Part shown: positions 36,059 to 43,447 of the stretch, one piece after another
How the letters are laid out: each line of letters begins with the position of its first letter
Numbering within the stretch: the stretch's first letter is position 1
Assembly (NCBI GenBank): GCA_002310135.1
Contig: DBYK01000004.1
Span: 655 to 54,292, forward strand
DNA length: 53,638 bases
Direction: 5' to 3'
From: Caryophanales bacterium UBA1188
GTDB taxonomy: Bacteria > Bacillota_I > Bacilli_A > Izemoplasmatales > UBA1188
Position numbers and translations under genes: made by a program
The notes under the pieces: generated by a model
What the model was told of the DNA's origin: nothing
Database searches by the model: none
Seen by the model: the letters and a program-made list of their open reading frames with translations, nothing else

Positions 36059-37369
36059 ATGCTTCCAGTTGTTGCGATAGTTGGTAGACCAAATGTTGGT
36101 AAAAGTCAAATCTTCAATAGAATAGTTGGTACACGTCAATCAATAGTTGATGATTTTTATGGTCTAACAAGAGATAGAATCTATGGAAGCGCTGAATGGA
36201 ATACTAAAGAATTTAAAATAATAGATACTGGGGGAATTGAAGTTAAAAATACCACTTTTCAAAAAGAGATTCAAACTCAGGTTGAAATCGCAATAGAAGA
36301 AGCCGATGTAATTATCTTTGTTTTAGATATTAGAACCCCTATTTCTGATGATGACTTAAAAATATCTAAATTATTGAAGAAATCAAATAAGCCTGTGGTG
36401 GTTGCCCTAAATAAGGCTGATAACCAAGATTTGATGACTAATCTCTATGATTTTTATGGGCTTGGTTTTTCTGATCTTTTCGCTGTATCTGGGATACACT
36501 CTATTGGAATAGGCGATATGCTAGATTCTGTCATCTCACATTTTGCTCCTAAAAAGATAGAAGAAGATAAAGACGATGATTCAATTGATGTCGCAATTAT
36601 AGGAAGGCCTAATGTTGGAAAAAGCAGTCTCACAAATGCTATTTTAAATAAAGAAAGAGTAATAGTTTCAAGTGTGGAAGGAACCACAACCGATTCAATT
36701 GATACTTTATTTATAAAAGATGATAAAAAATACCGTATCATTGATACAGCTGGAATGAGAAAAAAAGGTAAAATATTTGAATCTATTGAAAAATATTCAG
36801 TTCTAAGAGCTTATCAAGCAATTGATAGAGCGAATATCTGCCTAGTTGTAATTGATGCATCTAAAGGCATTTTAGAAAACGACACACATATTGCTGGATA
36901 TGCTAAAGAATCTGGAAAAGGAATAATAATAGTTGTCAATAAATGGGATTTAATAGAAAAGAATGATAGAACTATGGATGAATGGAAACTAAAAGTAAAA
37001 GATGCTTTTAGATTCATCGATTTTGCACCTATAGTATTTGTTTCAAGCCTTACTAAACAAAGAGTTCACACTTTATTTCCAATAATAGATCAAGTATATC
37101 AAAATATAAATAAGAGGATTTCCACATCTTTAATTAATGATTGTATTGTTGATGCGATGCTTTTAAATGAGCCTAAACAATATAAAGGTGTCCAACTTAA
37201 AGTATTTTATTCTTCTCAAGTATCAGTAAATCCTCCAACATTCGTCTTCTTTGTAAATGATACTGAATGCATTCATTTCTCATATGAAAGATATTTAGAA
37301 AACAAAATAAGAGAATCATTTGATTTCACAGGTACACCTATCAAATTAATCTTTAGAAAGAGAACTTAA
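36059..37369 (+). CDS. der: Ribosome biogenesis GTPase Der (EngA)
   Basis: A 436-residue double GTPase needed for 50S maturation. Two G domains each start with GRPNVGKS (residues 9-16 and 182-189); DTGG and DTAGM switch II motifs and NKAD and NKWD base-recognition motifs follow. A KH-like domain fills the C-terminus (about 345-436). The first P-loop reads GKSQIFN where GKSTLFN is usual, a mild change outside the essential residues. AGAGGG precedes the ATG. Third gene of the cmk cluster. Confidence 0.96.
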   Translation: MLPVVAIVGRPNVGKSQIFNRIVGTRQSIVDDFYGLTRDRIYGSAEWNTKEFKIIDTGGIEVKNTTFQKEIQTQVEIAIEEADVIIFVLDIRTPISDDDLKISKLLKKSNKPVVVALNKADNQDLMTNLYDFYGLGFSDLFAVSGIHSIGIGDMLDSVISHFAPKKIEEDKDDDSIDVAIIGRPNVGKSSLTNAILNKERVIVSSVEGTTTDSIDTLFIKDDKKYRIIDTAGMRKKGKIFESIEKYSVLRAYQAIDRANICLVVIDASKGILENDTHIAGYAKESGKGIIIVVNKWDLIEKNDRTMDEWKLKVKDAFRFIDFAPIVFVSSLTKQRVHTLFPIIDQVYQNINKRISTSLINDCIVDAMLLNEPKQYKGVQLKVFYSSQVSVNPPTFVFFVNDTECIHFSYERYLENKIRESFDFTGTPIKLIFRKRT

Positions 37370-37382
37370 TTTCATTATTCTG

Positions 37383-37411
37383 TTGATTTTTACAATAATA
37401 TAAAATATAAT
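37383..37411 (+). promoter_or_regulatory. Promoter of hup
   Basis: TTGATT (37383-37388), 17-bp spacer, TATAAT (37406-37411). Confidence 0.75.
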
Positions 37412-37433
37412 TAAATCAAAATGGAGGAACATT

Positions 37434-37706
37434 ATGAATAAAGTTGAATTAGTTGCAGGACTCGCTAAAAAAACAGGTCTTACAAAGCAAGAAGCTGAAA
37501 AAGCATTCGATAGCGTATTTGACGTAATAATGGAAGCACTTGAAGAAGGCGAAAAAGTTATCATTTCTGGATTCGGAACATTTGAAGTTAAGAAAAGAAA
37601 ATCTCATGAAGGGCATGACCCTCGTACAAAAGAGAAGATTCATATTCCTGAAATGAAGGCTGCAACATTTAAAGTTGGAAAAGAATTAAGAGAAAGAGTA
37701 AGATAA
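37434..37706 (+). CDS. hup: HU-type nucleoid DNA-binding protein
   Basis: A 90-residue histone-like protein that bends and compacts DNA as a dimer. The family signature GFGTFEVKKRKSHEGHDPRTKEKIHIPE includes the DNA-intercalating arm, with Pro in the IPEMKA turn. Length is exactly that of bacterial HU. GGAGG precedes ATG 37434. It has its own consensus promoter just after der and a strong terminator. Confidence 0.96.
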   Translation: MNKVELVAGLAKKTGLTKQEAEKAFDSVFDVIMEALEEGEKVIISGFGTFEVKKRKSHEGHDPRTKEKIHIPEMKAATFKVGKELRERVR

Positions 37707-37738
37707 TAACGGCGTTCAATTGGATGCTTTATAATATG

Positions 37739-37770
37739 AAAAACCTAGGTCTAAACTCCTAGGTTTTTTC
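37739..37770. terminator. Bidirectional terminator between hup and XRE gene
   Basis: AAAAACCTAGG (37739-37749), 8-nt loop, CCTAGGTTTTT (37758-37768). It overlaps the stop codon of the minus-strand gene. Confidence 0.85.
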
Positions 37771-38037
37771 ATATAAAACTACACTCTTTAATTTTTCAAT
37801 CATTTTTATTTTATTTATTTCTTGTGTATTCTCTTCAGTTTGATAAGTTGTTTGGCATAATATATAATCAGTTGACTTATCAAATAATTTACTCACCTTT
37901 ATGATTATGCTTGATGGAATATCTCCTTCACCTTTTTCAAATTTTCTTAAAGATGTAGTAGTTATTCCAAGTATTTTAGACAATGCTTCTAGCCTTATAT
38001 CACTATTAATTCTAAGTTCTTTAATTCTATTCTTCAT
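37759..38037 (-). CDS. XRE-family HTH transcription regulator
   Basis: A 92-residue regulator with a single HTH_3 domain at residues about 4-58 (IKELRINSDIRLEALSKILGITTTSLRKFEKGEGDIPSSIIIKVSKLFDKSTDYIL). The remaining tail is polar. It starts one nt after the stop of the CPBP protease gene, so both are in one minus-strand unit. It may regulate that unit. Target and signal are unknown. Confidence 0.85.
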   Translation of the reverse strand: MKNRIKELRINSDIRLEALSKILGITTTSLRKFEKGEGDIPSSIIIKVSKLFDKSTDYILCQTTYQTEENTQEINKIKMIEKLKSVVLYEKT

Positions 38038-38038
38038 A

Positions 38039-38761
38039 TTACATTCCTAAAGATGCCATTATTACTATAAAGCTTATAAGATTTGATACTGAATGAACCA
38101 AAAAATTTGTGTATATATTATGATTACTATAGTGATAAATTAACGCAAACGCAAAACCAGGGATGAAATATAATGGGAAATATGCGAGCTCTATTAATGA
38201 AAAACTAGATAAGTGAAGAATTCCAAAAAGAACCGCAGATAAGATTATTGGAATGATTTGTTTTGTTCCTTTGAATGCACTAAAAATTAGTTCTCTAAAT
38301 AATAATTCTTCAAGAAGTGGAGCTAGAATCACAACTACTAAGAATAAAAGTACATAATTGATAGTAGTATTAGATGCCTCAAAATAATCGATTATTGTGT
38401 TTTGATTAGTAGATTCACCTATTTCAAATAATTTATCCATAAATGTTTGATAATAAGAAGCCGCAAGTTGAAAGAGGTAGAATACAAAATATGAAACTAA
38501 TACATACATTAAAAATTTGAATATATTTTTGAATGTCTTTTTCCCTTCTTCAATAAACCTCTTTCTGTAAATAATAATTCCAATAATAAGAGGTATTAAT
38601 TTAGAAATAAACCAAACAAGAGAATATCTAAATTCAATATCTTGAGTATAAGGCGCAATTAAAATAGTTAAAACAGCTTCTAATAACTGAAAAACAACAA
38701 TTAGAAGTAGTGGTATAAAATCTATTTTTTTAGTTGTTATAATATCTCCTTTTTCATTCAT
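38039..38761 (-). CDS. CPBP-family intramembrane glutamic endopeptidase
   Basis: A membrane protease-like protein, 240 residues from the preferred start, with about seven TM segments. All three CPBP motifs are intact: EELLFR (EExxxR), FGILH (FxxxH) and HSVSN (HxxxN). Members process prenylated or peptide substrates or give bacteriocin self-immunity; none is named by the sequence. ATG 38761 is chosen with GAGG 12 nt upstream; longer in-frame starts to 38833 run through AT-rich DNA and overlap the rdgB start. Oddly, AAAGGAG occurs about 8 codons in, followed by ATT/ATA codons rather than ATG. Operon with the XRE gene. Confidence 0.82.
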   Translation of the reverse strand: MNEKGDIITTKKIDFIPLLLIVVFQLLEAVLTILIAPYTQDIEFRYSLVWFISKLIPLIIGIIIYRKRFIEEGKKTFKNIFKFLMYVLVSYFVFYLFQLAASYYQTFMDKLFEIGESTNQNTIIDYFEASNTTINYVLLFLVVVILAPLLEELLFRELIFSAFKGTKQIIPIILSAVLFGILHLSSFSLIELAYFPLYFIPGFAFALIYHYSNHNIYTNFLVHSVSNLISFIVIMASLGM

Positions 38762-38814
38762 TTCAATTAAACACCTCATAAAAAATAAAAACATTAGGTT
38801 TTTATCACAACTAA

Positions 38815-38825
38815 TATGATAAAAT
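38815..38825 (+). promoter_or_regulatory. Extended -10 element of rdgB
   Basis: TATGATAAAAT, ending 6 nt before ATG 38832. No Shine-Dalgarno lies between. Confidence 0.5.
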
Positions 38826-38831
38826 AAAAAC

Positions 38832-39422
38832 ATGAAAAAGAAAAGGATTATTATCGCAACTCACAATTTCTTCAAGTTTAGTGAAATAAGTAAAATGCTT
38901 AGTCCACTAGGCTATGAATGCATATCTTTAAGAGATCTTGGATATAATAATGATATTATTGAAGATAAAGATACATTTGAAGATAATGCATTAATCAAAG
39001 CTAAGACAATCTATGATTATTATAAATCAAGTGTAATAAGCGATGATTCTGGACTAATTGTTGATGTGCTCGTTAATCTTCCAGGAGTTCATTCACATAG
39101 ATTCGCAAAAGAAGATGCAAATGATAAAGAAAATAGAGATTATCTAATCTCAATTTTAAAGAAATATGGATCTGGTCCTTTTAAAGCTCATTTTGAAACA
39201 TCAATTATCTATATGGATAATGATAAAGTAATAAAAGCTAAGGGAAGACTTGATGGAGAAATAATACTTGAAGAAAGAGGAAATAATGGTTTTGGATATG
39301 ATTCAATATTTTATCTAAAAGATAAAGCTAAAACTTTAGCGGAATTGACTCAAGATGAAAAAAACGGATTATCTCATAGGCATATGGCTATAATGAATCT
39401 AATTGAGGAACTACAAAAATGA
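38832..39422 (+). CDS. rdgB: RdgB/HAM1 non-canonical purine NTP pyrophosphatase
   Basis: A 196-residue house-cleaning enzyme converting dITP, ITP and XTP to monophosphates. Family motifs: the N-terminal IIIATHNFFKFSEI (usually ATxNxxKxxE), SDDSGLIVDVLVNLPGVHSHRFA, GNNGFGYDSIFY and the final LSHRHMAI. Length is typical. ATG 38832 has no Shine-Dalgarno and lies 6 nt from the -10 element, so the transcript is probably near-leaderless. Its TGA overlaps the next ATG by 4 nt. Confidence 0.94.
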   Translation: MKKKRIIIATHNFFKFSEISKMLSPLGYECISLRDLGYNNDIIEDKDTFEDNALIKAKTIYDYYKSSVISDDSGLIVDVLVNLPGVHSHRFAKEDANDKENRDYLISILKKYGSGPFKAHFETSIIYMDNDKVIKAKGRLDGEIILEERGNNGFGYDSIFYLKDKAKTLAELTQDEKNGLSHRHMAIMNLIEELQK

Positions 39423-39919
39423 AAATATTAGTTTTTTCAGATTTGCATGGTTCTCTTGAAAATTTAGATAACGTTTTATCTAATTTTAAATTTGATAGAA
39501 TATTTGGTCTTGGAGACTATGGCGCCTATCTTGAAGAATTAAATTCAAGAGATGTATTTGGAGTTAGAGGAAATGCCTACTTTGACCCAGATTATGAGAT
39601 AGATAGAATAATTGAAATTGAAGGATTTAAAATATTATTAACTCATGGTCATACTCATAATGTTAGAAACTCAAGATTAAGGCTCAAATTATTCGCCCAA
39701 GAAAAAGGTGTAGATATAGTATTTTATGGTCATACCCACATCGCATTAATCGAAGAAAGTGATGGAATATATTTGATTAATCCAGGCTCTATTTCTATCC
39801 CATATTATCCATCTTTTCCAACCTTCATAATTATGGATATAGAAGAAAGAAGCGCAACTATTGAAATATTAGATGCAGTAACTTTTAGTGTGTTTAGTGA
39901 GATTAAAATAAAAAAATGA
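39419..39919 (+). CDS. YfcE/MJ0936-type metallophosphodiesterase
   Basis: A 166-residue dimetal phosphodiesterase of the small calcineurin-like group. The metal ligands are seen in FSDLHGS, GLGDYG, GVRGNAYFD (GNxD/E-like), LTHGHTHN and YGHTHIA. The physiological substrate is unknown. It is coupled by 4-nt overlaps to rdgB before it and the long TPR gene after it; rdgB-yfcE adjacency is common in Firmicutes. Confidence 0.92.
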   Translation: MKILVFSDLHGSLENLDNVLSNFKFDRIFGLGDYGAYLEELNSRDVFGVRGNAYFDPDYEIDRIIEIEGFKILLTHGHTHNVRNSRLRLKLFAQEKGVDIVFYGHTHIALIEESDGIYLINPGSISIPYYPSFPTFIIMDIEERSATIEILDAVTFSVFSEIKIKK

Positions 39920-42684
39920 AAGATGATTTGAACACTCCTAAAAATGAAATAGATATTCTTTTCAGTATAGAAGATGCGAAAGGAAAAGGAGAAAAAGAGA
40001 TATATGAATCTCTCATTTCCGCAATCTCTTTATTCGAAAAAGAATATGATTATGTTTCTATAGTAGAAGTGATTGATGAAAATATTTCATCTATTAATGA
40101 TGCTAAATATAAAACTGAAATAATAAATAAAAAAATAAATGCTCTTTTAAAGCTTGAAGACTACAATGAACTTCTTAAAACTTTGAATGAAAAAGAAGCA
40201 ATAAAAGGTTTAGATCAAACTCAAAAAACTAATATTTTATTTTATAAAGCCATCGCATATGAAGCTTTAGATGAGATAGATTTATCTATAGAATCTCTAG
40301 AAGCTATCCTCGATAATATTCCAAAATATAGCCTAATCAATAAATATTTAAAATTATCAATGCTTTATCTTAAAGTATCAAAGGTAGATAAAGCTAAAGA
40401 AGCATATGATTATGCATCTTTAGTTGACCACTCACATTCCAATGATATGTTCTATCTTGTGGAATCTGATTTATTTTATAAATCATCTAAATATCTAGAT
40501 GCTTTAGAATCATTTGAATCATTTTTCTTAAGAAGCAATAATAGATATAAATATTTAGATAGATATATACTAATAAACATCGCTCTTAAAAGATATGATG
40601 ACGCATATAAATTCTATATGAATTATATAGATAAGCCATCTTTAAGATTATCAAGCGGAAACAGATATCAATTCTTAAAAAGTGTAGCCCTTCTTTTTGA
40701 AAAGATGGGAAAAGAAAAAGAACTAGATGAAATAAAATGTGAACTCGAAAGAATAAAACCTATTTATTTTAAAAGAATTGAAAACGATAATTTAAGCATA
40801 ATAGACACTATTACTCAAAATATGACTCTTCCTTTAACTAAATATGATAAAAGGAAAAATATCGCAAATAAGTTCTTTAAACTTTTAAATAAGATAGAAA
40901 AAAACACTTTAGTGTTTATAGAATATTATATAGATGGATATAAATATTCGAAATTCAATAACACACAATTAAAAGAAAAAGAGATATTAAAAGTAGACGT
41001 TATAGAGAAATCATTAGTTGAATATTTTGATTTAAATGAAGATAAAATATTGAATTATTATTATAATGATAAACTCGAAAAGGTTGAAGAAAAAGTTAAA
41101 TGTTATTTCATAGGAAATGAGTATATTAAATATGGTTTCTTCATGGTCTCATATGATGAAAACTATGACTACATCTATAAAGTACTTAAGAATTCATTAT
41201 TTGAATTATTCTTAAGACTAGATTCAATCTGTACTAAGAATGATGATTATAATAATCTTTTAATGCTTCTTGAAAATGAGAATACTGGTTTAATTAAAAT
41301 CAATAATAATTTTGTAGAATTCAAAGATTCATATTCTAAAAAATTATTTAATTCTAAACTAGATGTAATGAAGACTGAAGATTTCAGTTCTATCTTTTTT
41401 GATGAATTTGATATTCCATATCTAGAAAAAGTCAAGAAACAATCCTTAAGAATAATAAATGATTTTGAAACTAAATATATAGAATTCAAATCCACTTTAA
41501 TAGATGATAATTTATATGCTCTTGTAAGTGATGTAACTTTGAAGAAGGAAAGAAAAGAAAGATTAGAAAATTTCTATTATTATTCAGATACATCTTTCTA
41601 TAATGAAAATTCTTTAAAGAAAGATATAGATATCAAATCTTCAAGTTATGCAATAATAGGTCTTTATATTCCAATTGTTGAAGAGATGGATACTTTCGAT
41701 CTCAAAAATAAAAAGCTAAAAGAATTATCTAAATATTTTGATTCCGTTCAAAAAGAATTAAAAATATATATGGTATCTTTGAATCATTTCATCATTATGC
41801 ATGATTCAATTGATAAAAGAACTCTAGAGTCCCTATATAGAAAAATCAAAGACAATATTCAATCATTATATAGAATATCTCAGTCATTGAGATATAAAGA
41901 TATAAATGGATTTATATCTAAATCATTAAAAGGCAAATCTTTTGATGAAGTTAAATCTTTAATTGAATATGGTTTCTATAACTCATTTGAAAAGAATGAT
42001 TTATTAGTTATAGATAATGATGAAAAAAGAGATTATTCTCTATTCCAAATATACGCAAAAGATGTAGAGACAAAAATAAAAGAAAACAGCTTAAAGATTG
42101 ATTATTATCCAATAATAGATGAAAAGAATAATTCAATTCATTATTTCTTCCCACAATTTAGACTTCCAAAAGAAATAAATCACTCAATCTTTGAAAGAAT
42201 ATTAAACAAATATGATTTAGAATCAAGAGCCGATTTTGAACTCATATCTTTAACTTTCCAAAATCATAAAAAAATAAAGAAGGATATAAGATACATCATT
42301 CCAATCCATAAAGAATCAGTTATGAACACAAATTTCATAAAGAGGTTATCAGTTCAATTCAAAGAAAATGATTTATTTGGAAAGGTTATCATTTATACAG
42401 ATTATATAGATAACAATAGTTTTAAAAAAGGCATAGATTCAATGATCAATTCCGGCCTAAAACTTGCGACATCCATAAATCAATTATCTTTTGATTCAAT
42501 AAACAAATTTAAAGTAATCTTCTTTAATAATAAGAATACTGAATTTGAAAAACACTTCTTAAATGGTCTATCATCTATTAATAAAACTGAGATAGTCTTA
42601 ACTGATGGAGATAATATAGGTAATAATTTATCATTTAGAAACAATTTCAGATTGTATTCTTTAGAAGATATCATAAAATTGTAA
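39916..42684 (+). CDS. TPR protein with degenerate PAS-, GGDEF- and EAL-like regions
   Basis: A 922-residue cytoplasmic protein without signal peptide or TM segment. Residues about 15-290 are TPR-like helical hairpins (KTNILFYKAIAYEALDEIDLSIESLEAIL, YLKLSMLYLKVSKVDKAKEAYDYA). About 430-545 is PAS-like, ending in ALVSDVTLKKERKERLE. About 575-700 has GGDEF-domain rhythm, but the signature is replaced by SLNHF (621-625). About 715-920 is EAL-like, beginning KIDYYPIID (usual YYQPIVD), with FFPQF (744-748) where the EAL motif should be. If right, it can make or cleave no cyclic-di-GMP and may only bind it or act as a scaffold. The assignment rests on remote pattern similarity. Confidence 0.55.
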   Translation: MKDDLNTPKNEIDILFSIEDAKGKGEKEIYESLISAISLFEKEYDYVSIVEVIDENISSINDAKYKTEIINKKINALLKLEDYNELLKTLNEKEAIKGLDQTQKTNILFYKAIAYEALDEIDLSIESLEAILDNIPKYSLINKYLKLSMLYLKVSKVDKAKEAYDYASLVDHSHSNDMFYLVESDLFYKSSKYLDALESFESFFLRSNNRYKYLDRYILINIALKRYDDAYKFYMNYIDKPSLRLSSGNRYQFLKSVALLFEKMGKEKELDEIKCELERIKPIYFKRIENDNLSIIDTITQNMTLPLTKYDKRKNIANKFFKLLNKIEKNTLVFIEYYIDGYKYSKFNNTQLKEKEILKVDVIEKSLVEYFDLNEDKILNYYYNDKLEKVEEKVKCYFIGNEYIKYGFFMVSYDENYDYIYKVLKNSLFELFLRLDSICTKNDDYNNLLMLLENENTGLIKINNNFVEFKDSYSKKLFNSKLDVMKTEDFSSIFFDEFDIPYLEKVKKQSLRIINDFETKYIEFKSTLIDDNLYALVSDVTLKKERKERLENFYYYSDTSFYNENSLKKDIDIKSSSYAIIGLYIPIVEEMDTFDLKNKKLKELSKYFDSVQKELKIYMVSLNHFIIMHDSIDKRTLESLYRKIKDNIQSLYRISQSLRYKDINGFISKSLKGKSFDEVKSLIEYGFYNSFEKNDLLVIDNDEKRDYSLFQIYAKDVETKIKENSLKIDYYPIIDEKNNSIHYFFPQFRLPKEINHSIFERILNKYDLESRADFELISLTFQNHKKIKKDIRYIIPIHKESVMNTNFIKRLSVQFKENDLFGKVIIYTDYIDNNSFKKGIDSMINSGLKLATSINQLSFDSINKFKVIFFNNKNTEFEKHFLNGLSSINKTEIVLTDGDNIGNNLSFRNNFRLYSLEDIIKL

Positions 42685-42693
42685 TCACTTTAT

Positions 42694-42722
42694 TTTACTT
42701 TTAAAACTAAAAATATTATAAT
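42694..42722 (+). promoter_or_regulatory. Promoter of the rubrerythrin gene
   Basis: TTTACT (42694-42699), 17-bp spacer, TATAAT (42717-42722). TTATAAT (42716-42722) and TTATAA (42727-42732) make a loose dyad that recalls, but does not match, a PerR box. Confidence 0.5.
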
Positions 42723-42813
42723 AGTTTTATAAGGTTTTTTGAATTATCATATCTGATGTTAAATACATAAGATATGTCTAGATTATGATGATAATAAAAA
42801 AGGAGATATAAAA

Positions 42814-43347
42814 ATGGAATTAAAAGGAAGTAAAACAGAAAAAAATTTAATGGAAGCATTTGCTGGAGAAAGCCAAGCAAGAAATAAGTACACTTATTTT
42901 GCTAGTGTAGCAAGAAAAGAAGGTTATGAACAAATAGCCGAAATCTTTGAAGAAACTGCACTAAATGAAAAAGAACACGCTAAGATTTGGTTCAAACATT
43001 TAAAAGGAATAGGGAATACTTTAGAAAATTTAAAGGCTGCTGCAAGTGGTGAAAACTTCGAATATACAGATATGTATAAGAGAATGGCACAAGAAGCTAA
43101 AGAAGAAGGTTTCTTAGGAATCGCTAAACAATTTGAAATGGTTGGTGAAATCGAAAGAACACATGAACAAAGATATCTCAAGTTACTAGAAAATATAGAA
43201 ATGCAAAAAGTATTTGAAAAGAGTGAAGTAACTATGTGGAAATGTCGTAACTGTGGACACTTAGTAATGGGCGTTAAAGCTCCAGAAGTATGTCCAGTTT
43301 GTGCTCATCCAAAATCATTCTTCGAAGTTAGGGCAGAAAACTATTAA
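42814..43347 (+). CDS. rbr: Rubrerythrin
   Basis: A 177-residue peroxide-reducing enzyme of anaerobes. The N-terminal four-helix ferritin-like part carries the diiron ligands (MEAFAGESQARNKYTYFA, ETALNEKEHAKIWF, EMVGEIERTHEQRY). The C-terminal rubredoxin domain has two CxxC pairs (WKCRNCGH, VCPVCAHP) to bind iron. AAGGAG precedes the ATG. It is monocistronic, with promoter and terminator. It shows that the organism meets oxidative stress with the anaerobe's toolkit. Confidence 0.96.
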   Translation: MELKGSKTEKNLMEAFAGESQARNKYTYFASVARKEGYEQIAEIFEETALNEKEHAKIWFKHLKGIGNTLENLKAAASGENFEYTDMYKRMAQEAKEEGFLGIAKQFEMVGEIERTHEQRYLKLLENIEMQKVFEKSEVTMWKCRNCGHLVMGVKAPEVCPVCAHPKSFFEVRAENY

Positions 43348-43362
43348 AAATATAAAACACTT

Positions 43363-43389
43363 AAAAGCAATGTCCATCATTGCTTTTTT
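43363..43389 (+). terminator. Terminator after rubrerythrin gene
   Basis: AAAAGCAATG (43363-43372), loop TCCAT, CATTGCTTTT (43378-43387), then Ts. Confidence 0.85.
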
Positions 43390-43391
43390 AA

Positions 43392-43420
43392 TTGATATAA
43401 AATAAAATTAGTTATATAAT
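43392..43420 (+). promoter_or_regulatory. Promoter of proS
   Basis: TTGATA (43392-43397), 17-bp spacer, TATAAT (43415-43420). The leader is under 30 nt, so there is no room for a T-box. Confidence 0.75.
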
Positions 43421-43447
43421 TCTAATTGTCAAAAAGGAGAGATGTAT

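Noticed and set aside
38755..38757. ATG at 38757 as start of the CPBP gene
   Set aside because: It is out of frame with the protease; ATG 38761 is in frame.
43390..43447. T-box leader before proS
   Set aside because: The leader from the likely start site is under 30 nt and lacks the T-box AGGGTGG motif.
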